A DNA stretch of 64,000 bases from Demequina lutea. Lineage in GTDB: Bacteria > Actinomycetota > Actinomycetes > Actinomycetales > Demequinaceae. Below are positions 56,355-64,000 of this stretch, piece after piece. Below the pieces are notes generated by a model. The model was given only the letters and a program-made list of their open reading frames with translations. It had not been told where the DNA came from and made no database searches. Positions within the stretch are counted from its first letter, which is position 1; the number at the start of each line of letters is the position of its first letter. A program made the position numbers and the translations under genes. The stretch is taken from positions 1,488,001 to 1,552,000 of the forward strand of contig NZ_JACBZO010000001.1 of NCBI RefSeq assembly GCF_013409005.1. The letters run 5' to 3'.

Positions 56355-57197
56355 GTGCTACGCATCGCCGTCCCGAACAAGGGTTCATTGTCAGACCCCG
56401 CCGTTGAACTGCTCCGCGAGGCCGGCTACAAGCAACGCCGGGACCCGCGCGAACTCGTGCTCGTCGACACACGCAACGAGGTCGAATTCTTCTTCCTGAG
56501 GCCTCGGGACGTCGCCGTCTACGTGGGTGCGGGCACGGTGCACGCGGGAATCACGGGGCGCGACCTCCTGCTCGACTCGGGCGCGGCCGCGACCGAACAA
56601 CTCGAGCTTGGCTTCGGCGCCTCGACGTTCCGCTACGCGGCGGCACCTGGCGAGATCTCGAGCATCGAGCAACTCGCAGGAAAGCGTGTCGCGACGTCCT
56701 ACTCGCACCTGGTCGATACTCACTTGAGGTCCTTCGGGATCGAGGCCGACGTGGTGCGCCTTGATGGCGCAGTCGAATCGTCCGTGCGTCTTGGCGTGGC
56801 CGACGCGGTCGCCGACGTCGTGTCGACCGGTACCACTTTGAAGGCCGCCGGCCTCGAGGTCTTTGGCGAGCCGTTGCTCGTATCGGAAGCGATTCTCATT
56901 CGGTCCGACTCCGTGGAGGAGTCAACGGTCGCCGTGCTCACGGCCAGATTGCGGGGCGTACTCATGGCCCGCCAATACGTGCTCGTGGACTACGACGTGC
57001 CAAGCGCGTTCCTCGAGGATGCCATCGCCATTACGCCAGGCTTCGAGGCTCCCACGGTGACGCCCTTGCATGGTTCGGACTGGCACGCGGTGCGGGTCAT
57101 GGTGCCGCGGATTGAAATGAACCACGTCATGGATGCGCTCTACGCCGCCGGTGCGAGGGCCATCCTCACCACGGAACTGCTCGCCGTCAGGGTCTAA
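56355..57197 (+). CDS. hisG: ATP phosphoribosyltransferase (long form)
   Basis: First, feedback-controlled step of histidine synthesis; 280 aa. It is the long form with a C-terminal ACT-like regulatory domain (about residues 210-280). Active-site phrases are LRIAVPNKGSL and the PRPP-binding ADVVSTGTTLKAAGL. GTG 56355. The stop TAA is immediately followed by the pafB ATG. Confidence 0.95.
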   Translation: MLRIAVPNKGSLSDPAVELLREAGYKQRRDPRELVLVDTRNEVEFFFLRPRDVAVYVGAGTVHAGITGRDLLLDSGAAATEQLELGFGASTFRYAAAPGEISSIEQLAGKRVATSYSHLVDTHLRSFGIEADVVRLDGAVESSVRLGVADAVADVVSTGTTLKAAGLEVFGEPLLVSEAILIRSDSVEESTVAVLTARLRGVLMARQYVLVDYDVPSAFLEDAIAITPGFEAPTVTPLHGSDWHAVRVMVPRIEMNHVMDALYAAGARAILTTELLAVRV

Positions 57198-58226
57198 ATG
57201 GCCACCGATCCCGCGGAGCGCCTCCTCAACCTCATCATCGCCTTGACGCACGCTCGTGTGCGGATGACGAGGGCTCAGATCCGGAGCTCCGTGGTCGGCT
57301 ACGAACCGACGGAGTCGGCCCTGGGTTCCGAAGAGGCGAGGCGCAAGGATGCCGCCTTTGAACGCATGTTTGAGCGCGACAAGGACGAATTGCGGCGCAT
57401 GGGTGTGCCACTGCAGACGGTGGTCGATCCGACTCATGGCGACGAGATCGGCTACAAGATCGACGCCTCCGACGCGGCGATGCCTGCCATCGACTTTTCT
57501 CCAGCCGAGGCGGCCGCGCTTGCCCTCGCGGCCGAGTACTGGCAAGGCGCAATGCTCGGTGCGGATGCCCACCAAGGGCTCACGAAGATCGCGTCGGCGA
57601 CCCAATCGGTTCCGCGCACACCCCTGACACTCGGTGCCAGGACGAGCGCCGCGAGCGATGCCACCGCCATCGTTGTCGATGCACGTGCGCGCCGGATGGT
57701 GGTGCAGTTTGAATACACCTCGGAGGGTTCGGGGACGGTTACGCGCACCGTGGAGCCGTGGCAGGTGCTCCTCAGGGGCAGCGCGGAGTACCTCTACGGC
57801 CTTGACAGGGACAGGGCAGAGCCGCGCACGTTTCGCCTGAGCAGGATCCACGGCACGATGCGCGCGGTGGGCCCCGATGGCGCGTATGAGATCCCGCGCC
57901 CACTACCGGGCTTCGACTGGGGCGCGAGTCAAGCGCTTCGGAACGCCACGGTGGGTTTGAGACCCGAAACCGGTCACGCCTTGCGTCAACGGGGAACGGT
58001 CATTGGGGTTGACGGCGACTGGGACCTGGTCGAGGTCACCTACCGCTACGCCGACGCGCTCAGGGATGAGGTCCTCGGCCTGGGAGGAATGGCGAAGATC
58101 ATCGGCCCCGAGGACATTGCCGAGGATGTGCGACGATACGCCGCAAGCGCCCTCGCCATCGCGGAGTCAACACCACGGGAGTCAACGCCGCGGGAATCAC
58201 CACCGGGGGAGAGCGACCGTGGCTGA
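57198..58226 (+). CDS. pafB: PafB, WYL-domain transcriptional regulator
   Basis: One subunit of the PafBC activator of the LexA/RecA-independent DNA-damage response in actinobacteria; 342 aa. It has an N-terminal winged-helix domain (about residues 1-65), a WYL domain (about 145-225, with EPWQVLLRGSAEYLYGLDRDR and RTFRLSRI) and a WCX C-terminal domain. The tail carries a short repeat (ESTPRESTPRESPPGES). Its start abuts the hisG stop and its end overlaps pafC by eight bases. Confidence 0.9.
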   Translation: MATDPAERLLNLIIALTHARVRMTRAQIRSSVVGYEPTESALGSEEARRKDAAFERMFERDKDELRRMGVPLQTVVDPTHGDEIGYKIDASDAAMPAIDFSPAEAAALALAAEYWQGAMLGADAHQGLTKIASATQSVPRTPLTLGARTSAASDATAIVVDARARRMVVQFEYTSEGSGTVTRTVEPWQVLLRGSAEYLYGLDRDRAEPRTFRLSRIHGTMRAVGPDGAYEIPRPLPGFDWGASQALRNATVGLRPETGHALRQRGTVIGVDGDWDLVEVTYRYADALRDEVLGLGGMAKIIGPEDIAEDVRRYAASALAIAESTPRESTPRESPPGESDRG

Positions 58227-59136
58227 GCGCACCGCTCCGCACGTGACCAGGCTCCTTGGTCTGGTGACGTATTTGGAGCGCCAAGGCGAGGCAACCTTGG
58301 CGACCCTTGCATCGCAATTCGACGTGAGCGAAGCCCAGATCAAGCGCGACATCGAACTCCTATGGGTATCGGGCGTGCCGGGACACGGCCCGCAGGACCT
58401 GATCGATTTCGATCCCTGGGCGTTCGATGAGGGTCTCATCAGGCTGACCAACTCTCAAGGCGTCGGCCAAGTGCGCTTGTCGCCGCGCGAGGCGGTGGCG
58501 CTCATCGGGGCACTATCCGCCGCAGTATCTGGGGGCGCGGCTCCCGAGGCCGCCCACTCCGCGCTGGCCAAACTTCGTGAAGCGGTGGGGGACGGGGACG
58601 CGGTGCGGACTCTGGCGCGATTTACCGTCGATCCCGTGCTCGCGGCGACCCTACGAGATGCGATCGACGCGGCGGTGATCGTGGAACTCGAGTACGTCGA
58701 CGCCAACGACAAGAAGACGGCGCGGGTCATCGAGCCGCACCGACTGGTCGTGATCGACGGTGCCACCTACGTGGAGTGCTTCTGCAGGCGCGCCCAGGAC
58801 TATCGAACGCTCCGACTGGACCGGATTAAGGCGGCCGTGCCCGGATCGGATCCTGTCGTGACGCGGCCTAGTGAGAACGGTGGGTTCTCGCTTGTTCCGC
58901 AGTTCCAGGCCGTCGTCCATGCGCACAGGTCGGCCCGCTGGCTCCTGGAGTCCTTCCCAGGAACCGTCATCGACGACGACGGAGAGCTCGTCATGGCGCG
59001 TTTCGGCGTAGCGGATGCGCCGGTGATGGCGGCGAGGCTGCTCGGGCTCGGGCCGCACTTGCGTACGATCGCTCCCGCCGCTCTCGCCGAAGAGGTGGCA
59101 CGCCAGGCGCGGGCAGTTCTCGCCGCGCAGGCCTAG
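58219..59136 (+). CDS. pafC: PafC, WYL-domain transcriptional regulator
   Basis: Partner of PafB; 305 aa. The N-terminal winged helix (LVTYLERQGEATLATLASQFDVSEAQIKRDIELL) is followed by a WYL domain (IEPHRLVVIDGATYVECFCRRAQDYRTLRLDRI) and a WCX region. GTG 58219 overlaps the end of pafB, the usual coupling for this pair. Confidence 0.9.
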   Translation: MAERTAPHVTRLLGLVTYLERQGEATLATLASQFDVSEAQIKRDIELLWVSGVPGHGPQDLIDFDPWAFDEGLIRLTNSQGVGQVRLSPREAVALIGALSAAVSGGAAPEAAHSALAKLREAVGDGDAVRTLARFTVDPVLAATLRDAIDAAVIVELEYVDANDKKTARVIEPHRLVVIDGATYVECFCRRAQDYRTLRLDRIKAAVPGSDPVVTRPSENGGFSLVPQFQAVVHAHRSARWLLESFPGTVIDDDGELVMARFGVADAPVMAARLLGLGPHLRTIAPAALAEEVARQARAVLAAQA

Positions 59137-59139
59137 ACT
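59134..59139 (+). promoter_or_regulatory. Possible -10 element for tatA
   Basis: TAGACT starts with the pafC stop codon and lies 29 bp before tatA, whose ribosome-binding site is cggagga. Confidence 0.35.
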
Positions 59140-59168
59140 GAACCAACTGACGTTCGGAGGAACACGTC

Positions 59169-59354
59169 ATGAAGCCAATTCATGTCATTGTGGTACTTGT
59201 TGTTGTGCTGATCCTTTTTGGCGCCCCCAAGCTTCCAGAGTTCGCCCGCAGCCTGGGCAAGTCGTTGCGCATCCTCAAGGAGGAGGCAAAGGCCCTCACG
59301 TCGGATGACGACTCCAGCAAGCCCATGGTCGAGGATGAGGCCAACGACAAGTAG
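59169..59354 (+). CDS. tatA: Sec-independent translocase protein TatA
   Basis: Pore-forming subunit of the twin-arginine pathway; 61 aa, slightly short. One membrane helix (IHVIVVLVVVLILFGAPKLPEFA) is followed by the amphipathic helix RSLGKSLRILKEEAK with the FG hinge, then an acidic tail. Ribosome-binding site cggagga precedes ATG 59169. No tatB is adjacent. Confidence 0.93.
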   Translation: MKPIHVIVVLVVVLILFGAPKLPEFARSLGKSLRILKEEAKALTSDDDSSKPMVEDEANDK

Positions 59355-60111
59355 GAGGGCTCGCGGCGCGGCTGACGCGCGCATGCCCTTGCGAGAGCAT
59401 CTCGCGGAACTCAGAAATCGTATCCTCCTGTCCGCGCTCGGAATGGCCGTGGGTGCGGTTGGGGGATGGTTTCTCTTCACACCCACGTTCGAGACCCTCC
59501 AGCGCCCTCTACTCGCTGCGGCCGCCAAGGACAACGCGCTCGTCGCGGTCAACTTTTCCGGAATCGCGAGCGCTCTCGACCTTCGACTGAAGGTCGCGCT
59601 CTTCTTGGGGATGATCATCAGCTCCCCGTGGTGGCTCTACCAGCTCTGGGCGTACATCGCCCCGGGCCTCACCGGCAAGGAGAAGCGCTACACGGTGGGC
59701 TTCGTGGCATCGGCCGTGCCACTCTTCCTCGCGGGGATAGCCGTTGCGTGGGCGATGTTCCCGCGCGCGGTCACGCTGCTCGCGGACTTCCGGCCAAACG
59801 GAAGCGAGCAGCTCCTTGACGCTGAGTTGTACTTGACCTTCGCGATGCGGCTTCTCGTGGCCTTTGGGCTCGCATTCGTCTTTCCCGTGGTGATGGTTGC
59901 GCTCACGTGGGTGGGCATCGTGCCGTGGCGAGTGTGGCTCAAAGGTTGGCGTTGGGCGGTGCTCCTGATCTTTGTCTTCACGGCGGCAATGACCCCTACG
60001 CCCGACGCGATCACGATGACGGTGATGGCAATTCCGATGTGCGCCCTGTACTTTGGCGCCATTGGCATCGGCGCCTTGCGCGCCAAACCGCGCGCGAAGG
60101 GCGAAGAGTGA
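59335..60111 (+). CDS. tatC: Sec-independent translocase protein TatC
   Basis: Receptor for twin-arginine signal peptides; 258 aa with six membrane helices. MPLREHLAELRNRI and LYQLWAYIAPGLTGKEKR are the family signatures. Start choice is uncertain: ATG 59335 overlaps tatA and adds an Arg-rich N-terminus, while ATG 59383 begins exactly at MPLREH. Neither has a good ribosome-binding site. The stop overlaps the next gene (GTGA). Confidence 0.93.
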   Translation: MRPTTSRRARGAADARMPLREHLAELRNRILLSALGMAVGAVGGWFLFTPTFETLQRPLLAAAAKDNALVAVNFSGIASALDLRLKVALFLGMIISSPWWLYQLWAYIAPGLTGKEKRYTVGFVASAVPLFLAGIAVAWAMFPRAVTLLADFRPNGSEQLLDAELYLTFAMRLLVAFGLAFVFPVVMVALTWVGIVPWRVWLKGWRWAVLLIFVFTAAMTPTPDAITMTVMAIPMCALYFGAIGIGALRAKPRAKGEE

Positions 60112-61037
60112 GCAAAGTTGGCGTGATTACCAACCCGACATCGGGGTCGGGAAGGGGCAGGGCGTGGGGAATAGCGGCGCTGTCGCTTCTGGCCGCTCGC
60201 GGGCACCAGATCGTGGACCTCAATATGGGGTCGTGGGCGGGCTCCTACGAGGCCGCGATGAAGGCGCGCAGATCGCTTGACGCGCTCGTCGTCGTGGGTG
60301 GTGACGGCATGGTGCACCTGGGAATCCAGGTGTGCGCCGACCGCAAACTGCCGCTGGGAATCGTTGCGGCGGGCTCGGGGAACGACGGCGCCATCACGCT
60401 TGACCTGCCCATCCACGACATCCCCGCGGCCGTCCAGCGCATCGAGGATGGGCTTGCCGGAGAGGTCGCCCACGTCGATCTCGGGAAGATCTCTGGGCGG
60501 CGTATCGAGTTGCCGGCCGCGCCCAGGTACTTCCTCGCGGTGCTCTCCGCAGGTATCGACGCAGCGATCGCGTCGTACGCGCGGCAGATCAACTTTCCGC
60601 GAGGTCCGCTCAAATACAAGGTCGCGACCATCCGCGAGGTTCCTCGCTACAAGCCCTACGGCGTCACGGTCACGGCGGACGATCAGACATGGACGCAGAC
60701 CTGCACGCTGGTCGCCGTCGCCAATTCTCCGGTGTTCGGCGGTGGGCTCATCATCTCGCCGGAGTCGCGAGTGACCGACGGGATGCTCGAACTCGTTATC
60801 ACGGAGCCCCTTGGCAAGCTCGAGATCGGCAAACTGTTCCCCAAGCTCTATGACGGTTCGATTCTGGGCGAGCCGAAGGTCAGGGTCGTGCGCGCCAAGA
60901 AGATTACGATCGGGCAGGCCGAGAGCGGCGCGAAGCTGCCACCGGCTTTTGCCGATGGTGAACTAGTGGGCGGCGATCCGATGACAATCGAGGTAGCACC
61001 CAAGGCGTTGCGCGTTCTCGGCGCGCGCCCGAGCTAG
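60108..61037 (+). CDS. Diacylglycerol/lipid kinase family protein
   Basis: Soluble lipid kinase of the DAGK_cat/YegS family; 309 aa. It has the N-terminal NPTSGSGRGR loop, the nucleotide motif VVGGDGMVHLG (GGDGT-type, with Met for Thr) and AAGSGNDGA. The C-terminal beta domain includes VANSPVFGGGLIISPESRVTDG. The likely substrate is diacylglycerol or another membrane lipid. GTG 60108 overlaps tatC. Confidence 0.85.
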   Translation: MSKVGVITNPTSGSGRGRAWGIAALSLLAARGHQIVDLNMGSWAGSYEAAMKARRSLDALVVVGGDGMVHLGIQVCADRKLPLGIVAAGSGNDGAITLDLPIHDIPAAVQRIEDGLAGEVAHVDLGKISGRRIELPAAPRYFLAVLSAGIDAAIASYARQINFPRGPLKYKVATIREVPRYKPYGVTVTADDQTWTQTCTLVAVANSPVFGGGLIISPESRVTDGMLELVITEPLGKLEIGKLFPKLYDGSILGEPKVRVVRAKKITIGQAESGAKLPPAFADGELVGGDPMTIEVAPKALRVLGARPS

Positions 61038-61040
61038 ATT
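61035..61040 (+). promoter_or_regulatory. -10 element giving a leaderless start of helY
   Basis: TAGATT begins with the stop codon of the lipid kinase gene and is followed by six bases and GTG 61047. Confidence 0.55.
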
Positions 61041-61046
61041 GGCTGA

Positions 61047-63788
61047 GTGACTAGCCCAGCGGAACGCTACGCGGCGGCGCGCGAGCGTTCTCGCTCGTCG
61101 GACCTTGTGGACTTCGAGGCGACTCTTTCCTTCGCGCTCGACGACTTTCAGAGGGATGGCTGCCAGGCCGTGGCGGATGGACACTCCGTCCTTGTCGCGG
61201 CGCCAACTGGCGCAGGCAAGACGGTGGTGGGCGAGTTCGCGGTAGCACACGCACAGCGGAGGGGACGAAAGGCGTTCTACACGACGCCCATCAAGGCTCT
61301 CAGCAACCAGAAGTACGGGGACTTGCGGGCCATCTACGGGCCCGAAAAGGTGGGGCTACTCACCGGTGACACCTCGATCAATCCGCACGCCGACATCGTC
61401 GTCATGACCACTGAGGTGCTGCGCAACATGATCTATGCGGGCTCGTCGAGCCTCGATCGCCTCGGCGTCGTCGTTCTTGACGAGGTCCACTACTTGGCCG
61501 ACCGCTTCCGGGGCTCGGTGTGGGAAGAGGTCATCGTCCACGTCGGCGCGGCGACCTCGATCGTCTCGCTCTCCGCGACGGTGTCGAACGCCGAGGAGTT
61601 TGGCGCGTGGCTGACGGAGGTCAGGGGAGACACCAAGGTCATCGTGAGCGAGCGCCGACCGGTGCCGTTGTGGCCACACGTGATGCTCCGTGAGGGGCTA
61701 TTCGATCTCTATGCGCCGGGCACCGATCCGAGCGACCTAGGGCCCAACCCGCGCATCAATCCCGAACTGGAGGCCGTGGCGAAGCGATCCCGCCACGACG
61801 AACAGGGAAACCGGCCCGCGCGCTCCGGATATCGAGGCGGGAGGGGCAGCCAGCCCAAGCCGAGGCGCAGCCCACCGAGGTTTGCGGTCATCGACCAACT
61901 CGACGCCCAAGCCCTGCTGCCCGCCATCGTGTTCGTCTTCTCCCGGGCGGGATGTGAGGACGCGGTCGAGCAAGTGAAGGCCTCAGGGATCCGGCTCACC
62001 TCGGACGAGGAACGTCGGCGGATCGCCGAGATCATCGAGGTGCGATGTTCGGCCCTGCCCCCCGAGGACCTGGGGCCGCTGGGTTTCACGGCTTGGAGAG
62101 ACAACCTCGAGGCGGGCCTCGCCGCCCACCATGCGGGACTCATCCCTCTGTTCAAGGAGGTGGTGGAAGAGCTCTTCGCCGCGGGACTCATCAAGGTGGT
62201 CTACGCCACCGAGACGCTCGCGCTCGGCATCAACATGCCGGCTCGTTCAGTGGTCCTCGAGAAGTTGGTCAAGTGGGACGGTGAGTCCCACAAGGACCTC
62301 ACGGCGGGGGAGTACACCCAGCTGACGGGGCGCGCGGGCCGGCGGGGCATCGACGTCGAGGGACACGCCGTCGTCATCGAGCACCCCGGATTCGATGCGG
62401 GCCAACTGGCTCGCCTCGCGTCGCGGCGCACGTACCCCCTGGTATCTTCCTTTCAGCCCAGCTACAACATGGCTATCAACTTGGTGGGCCGCTCGGGCGT
62501 ACAGAGGGCCCGTGATGCGCTCGAGATGTCGTTTGCGCAGTTTCAAGCGGATGCATCGGTCGTCGGAAAGGCTCGCAGGGTGCGCGAGCTTGACGGCGCG
62601 CTTGAAGGTTTTCGCGAGGCAATGCGGTGCGATCGCGGCGACTTTCGCGAGTATGCGGGGCTGCGGGAAAAACTGTCTCGCAACGAGAAGGACGCATCGC
62701 AGACCGCGCGGAGGGCGACTCGTGAGGCGACGGTCTCGCAATTGAGCCAATTGCGGCGCGGCGACCTGGTGCGCATCCTTGGGGGAAGGCGATCAGGTGT
62801 AGCCGTCGTCATCGCGTCGGACGACGATCCGAAGGCCCCTCGCCCCACGGTCGTGACAGACGCTGGCAGGGCCACGCGCCTGTCGGTAGCCGATCTCACG
62901 ATGGGTCTCGACACGGTGGGACGGTTGACGATCCCCGGAAAGTTCAACGCACAGGATGCACGCGCGCGGAAGGAACTTGGCGTCCGGGCACTGGGGGAGG
63001 CCAGGGTCGCCCGCGACAAGGAGCGGACGCAGCGGCGCCCGCGACAGTCTCAAGGCGACGCCGATGCCGTGCGAGCGGCGATGCGCAACCACCCCTGCCA
63101 CTCGTGCCCCGAGCGCGAGGATCACGCGCGGTGGGCCGAGAGGTACTTCCGGACCCTGAGGGACAAGGACAGGATCGCCACGGAGATTCAGCGTGCCACG
63201 GGGTCGATCGCGGCTGTCTTTGACAGGCGCTGCGCGGTGCTGCGCGAGTGCGGTTACCTCTCTGGGGAAGGAGAGGAGACCGTTGTGACGGCCGCGGGAA
63301 CCACACTCAAGACGCTGTACGCGGAAAACGACATCGTCATGGCCGAATGCTTGCGGGAGGACGTGTGGGGGCGACTCAATCCCGCCGGCCTCGCCGCGGC
63401 CGTTTCCACGCTGCTGTATTCGGCGCGTCGAGACGACGGCGACTCGACGCCTCGTATTCCGGGCGGGCCGCAAGGCATACTCACCGAGGCGCTGAAACAG
63501 ACGCAGCGTGTCTGGTCGCGATTCGCCGAACTCCACGAGGTCAGGGACCTGCCCCCATTGCCCGCGCCCCACTGGGGCCTGGTGAACGCCATTCATGGTT
63601 GGGCCCAAGGCAAGAGCCTCGATGCCGTCATCAGCAAAACCGATGTGGCCCCAGGAGACATGGTCCGGTGGTGCAAGCAGGTCATCGATGCCCTCGACCA
63701 GATTGCGCAGTCGGCCCCGGAGTCGTCGACGAGTGATCGTGCGCGGGCGGCAATCGCAGCGATGCGCCGTGGCGTCGTTGCCTACTGA
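61047..63788 (+). CDS. helY: Ski2/Mtr4-like DEVH-box helicase (HelY)
   Basis: ATP-dependent nucleic-acid helicase; 913 aa. Motifs are AAPTGAGKTVVGEFAV (I), TTPIKALSNQKYGDL (Ia), VVLDEVHYLADRFRG (II), SLSATVSNAEEFGAW (III), YATETLALGINMPA (V) and QLTGRAGRRGIDVEG (VI). A basic insert rich in Arg and Gly (about residues 245-272) lies between the RecA-like halves, and a long helical arch-like C-terminal domain follows. In Mycobacterium it also lies after pafC-tatA-tatC. RNA processing or DNA repair roles have been suggested for relatives. Confidence 0.92.
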   Translation: MTSPAERYAAARERSRSSDLVDFEATLSFALDDFQRDGCQAVADGHSVLVAAPTGAGKTVVGEFAVAHAQRRGRKAFYTTPIKALSNQKYGDLRAIYGPEKVGLLTGDTSINPHADIVVMTTEVLRNMIYAGSSSLDRLGVVVLDEVHYLADRFRGSVWEEVIVHVGAATSIVSLSATVSNAEEFGAWLTEVRGDTKVIVSERRPVPLWPHVMLREGLFDLYAPGTDPSDLGPNPRINPELEAVAKRSRHDEQGNRPARSGYRGGRGSQPKPRRSPPRFAVIDQLDAQALLPAIVFVFSRAGCEDAVEQVKASGIRLTSDEERRRIAEIIEVRCSALPPEDLGPLGFTAWRDNLEAGLAAHHAGLIPLFKEVVEELFAAGLIKVVYATETLALGINMPARSVVLEKLVKWDGESHKDLTAGEYTQLTGRAGRRGIDVEGHAVVIEHPGFDAGQLARLASRRTYPLVSSFQPSYNMAINLVGRSGVQRARDALEMSFAQFQADASVVGKARRVRELDGALEGFREAMRCDRGDFREYAGLREKLSRNEKDASQTARRATREATVSQLSQLRRGDLVRILGGRRSGVAVVIASDDDPKAPRPTVVTDAGRATRLSVADLTMGLDTVGRLTIPGKFNAQDARARKELGVRALGEARVARDKERTQRRPRQSQGDADAVRAAMRNHPCHSCPEREDHARWAERYFRTLRDKDRIATEIQRATGSIAAVFDRRCAVLRECGYLSGEGEETVVTAAGTTLKTLYAENDIVMAECLREDVWGRLNPAGLAAAVSTLLYSARRDDGDSTPRIPGGPQGILTEALKQTQRVWSRFAELHEVRDLPPLPAPHWGLVNAIHGWAQGKSLDAVISKTDVAPGDMVRWCKQVIDALDQIAQSAPESSTSDRARAAIAAMRRGVVAY

Positions 63789-63798
63789 ATCCACCGCG

Positions 63799-63804
63799 TA
63801 CGCT
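63799..63804 (+). promoter_or_regulatory. -10 element giving a leaderless start of lnt
   Basis: TACGCT followed by six bases and GTG 63811. Confidence 0.5.
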
Positions 63805-63810
63805 GGACCG

Positions 63811-64000
63811 GTGTCAAGAGCGCGTCGTTTCCTGGTGGCAGTAGCCAGTGGTTTGATCTTGTTCTTGGCGTTCCCTGACGTCGGCTGGTGGGTGACCGCG
63901 CCCATCGCGTTTGCCGCCTTCTACATGCTCCTCGCGAGGGTGAGCGCCGGGGGCGGCTTCGGCTACGGATGGCTGATGGGCATGGCCTTCTTCTTGCCGC
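63811..64000 (+). CDS. lnt: Apolipoprotein N-acyltransferase, N-terminal part (cut by window end)
   Basis: Only 63 codons are in the window. The first membrane segment FLVAVASGLILFLAFPDVGWWVTAPIA matches the start of Lnt/CN-hydrolase acyltransferases, which N-acylate lipoproteins (AFPxxGWW is typical). The catalytic domain lies beyond the edge. The start is set by the TACGCT element six bases upstream of GTG 63811. Confidence 0.75.
   Translation, partial: MSRARRFLVAVASGLILFLAFPDVGWWVTAPIAFAAFYMLLARVSAGGGFGYGWLMGMAFFLP

Overview
The window looks like a chromosomal segment of a high-GC actinobacterium, probably order Micrococcales. Three things support this: GTG starts are frequent, actinobacterial marker genes are present (mihF, pafB-pafC, an actinobacterial PriA without Walker motifs, helY), and the gene order is conserved. 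Genus cannot be fixed from the sequence alone. No tRNA, rRNA or CRISPR array was recognised. Almost all genes are on the + strand.

Layout. 1-2770: hisS (cut by the window edge) and aspS. 2771-7090: an accessory patch with a frameshifted Rhs/YD-repeat scrap, a decayed IS3-family insertion sequence with 21-bp inverted ends, an intact PAS-PAS-GGDEF-EAL protein whose cyclase motif is degenerate (GGSEF), and the scar of a second IS3-type orfA. 7091-10751: an MMPL-family exporter (- strand) divergent from rarA. 10902-16794: rpsD, alaS, ruvX, mltG, aroE. 16873-29415: a complete monoderm type IV pilus locus (pilB, pilT, pilC, pilA, three minor prepilins, pilD, pilM, pilN, pilO) lying between aroE and the other shikimate genes. 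29479-32824: aroC-aroK-aroB-aroQ. 32864-35786: efp, a polytopic membrane protein, nusB. 35933-44082: the pyrimidine operon pyrR-pyrB-pyrC-carA-carB-pyrF. 44116-52699: mihF-gmk, rpoZ, coaBC, metK-priA, fmt-rsmB, rpe. 52703-57197: ribD-ribE-ribBA-ribH, then hisE-hisG. 57198-64000: pafB-pafC, tatA-tatC, a lipid kinase, a Ski2-type helicase and the start of lnt.

How the genes work together. aroB, aroQ, aroE, aroK and aroC cover every step from DAHP to chorismate except EPSP synthase. The pyr operon runs from carbamoyl phosphate to UMP without PyrD and PyrE, and its leader carries a clear PyrR-binding loop just upstream of the pyrR ribosome-binding site. The rib genes cover GTP plus ribulose 5-phosphate to riboflavin, and rpe and hisE/hisG connect to the same pentose phosphate pool. 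The pilus genes encode extension and retraction ATPases, platform, peptidase, alignment proteins and a major pilin.

Most interesting points. (1) Two of the three minor prepilins carry large ligand-binding-type domains: one has tandem Ig/cadherin-like repeats (632 aa). The other has a ricin-type beta-trefoil region with QxW repeats (533 aa) and lacks the Glu+5 of ordinary pilins, which suggests a glycan-binding pilus tip. (2) Seven genes start exactly six bases after a TANNNT hexamer, the arrangement expected of leaderless mRNAs. (3) hisG abuts pafB directly, where mycobacteria have the Pup-proteasome genes. (4) A 19-bp-period triple hairpin repeat precedes aspS.
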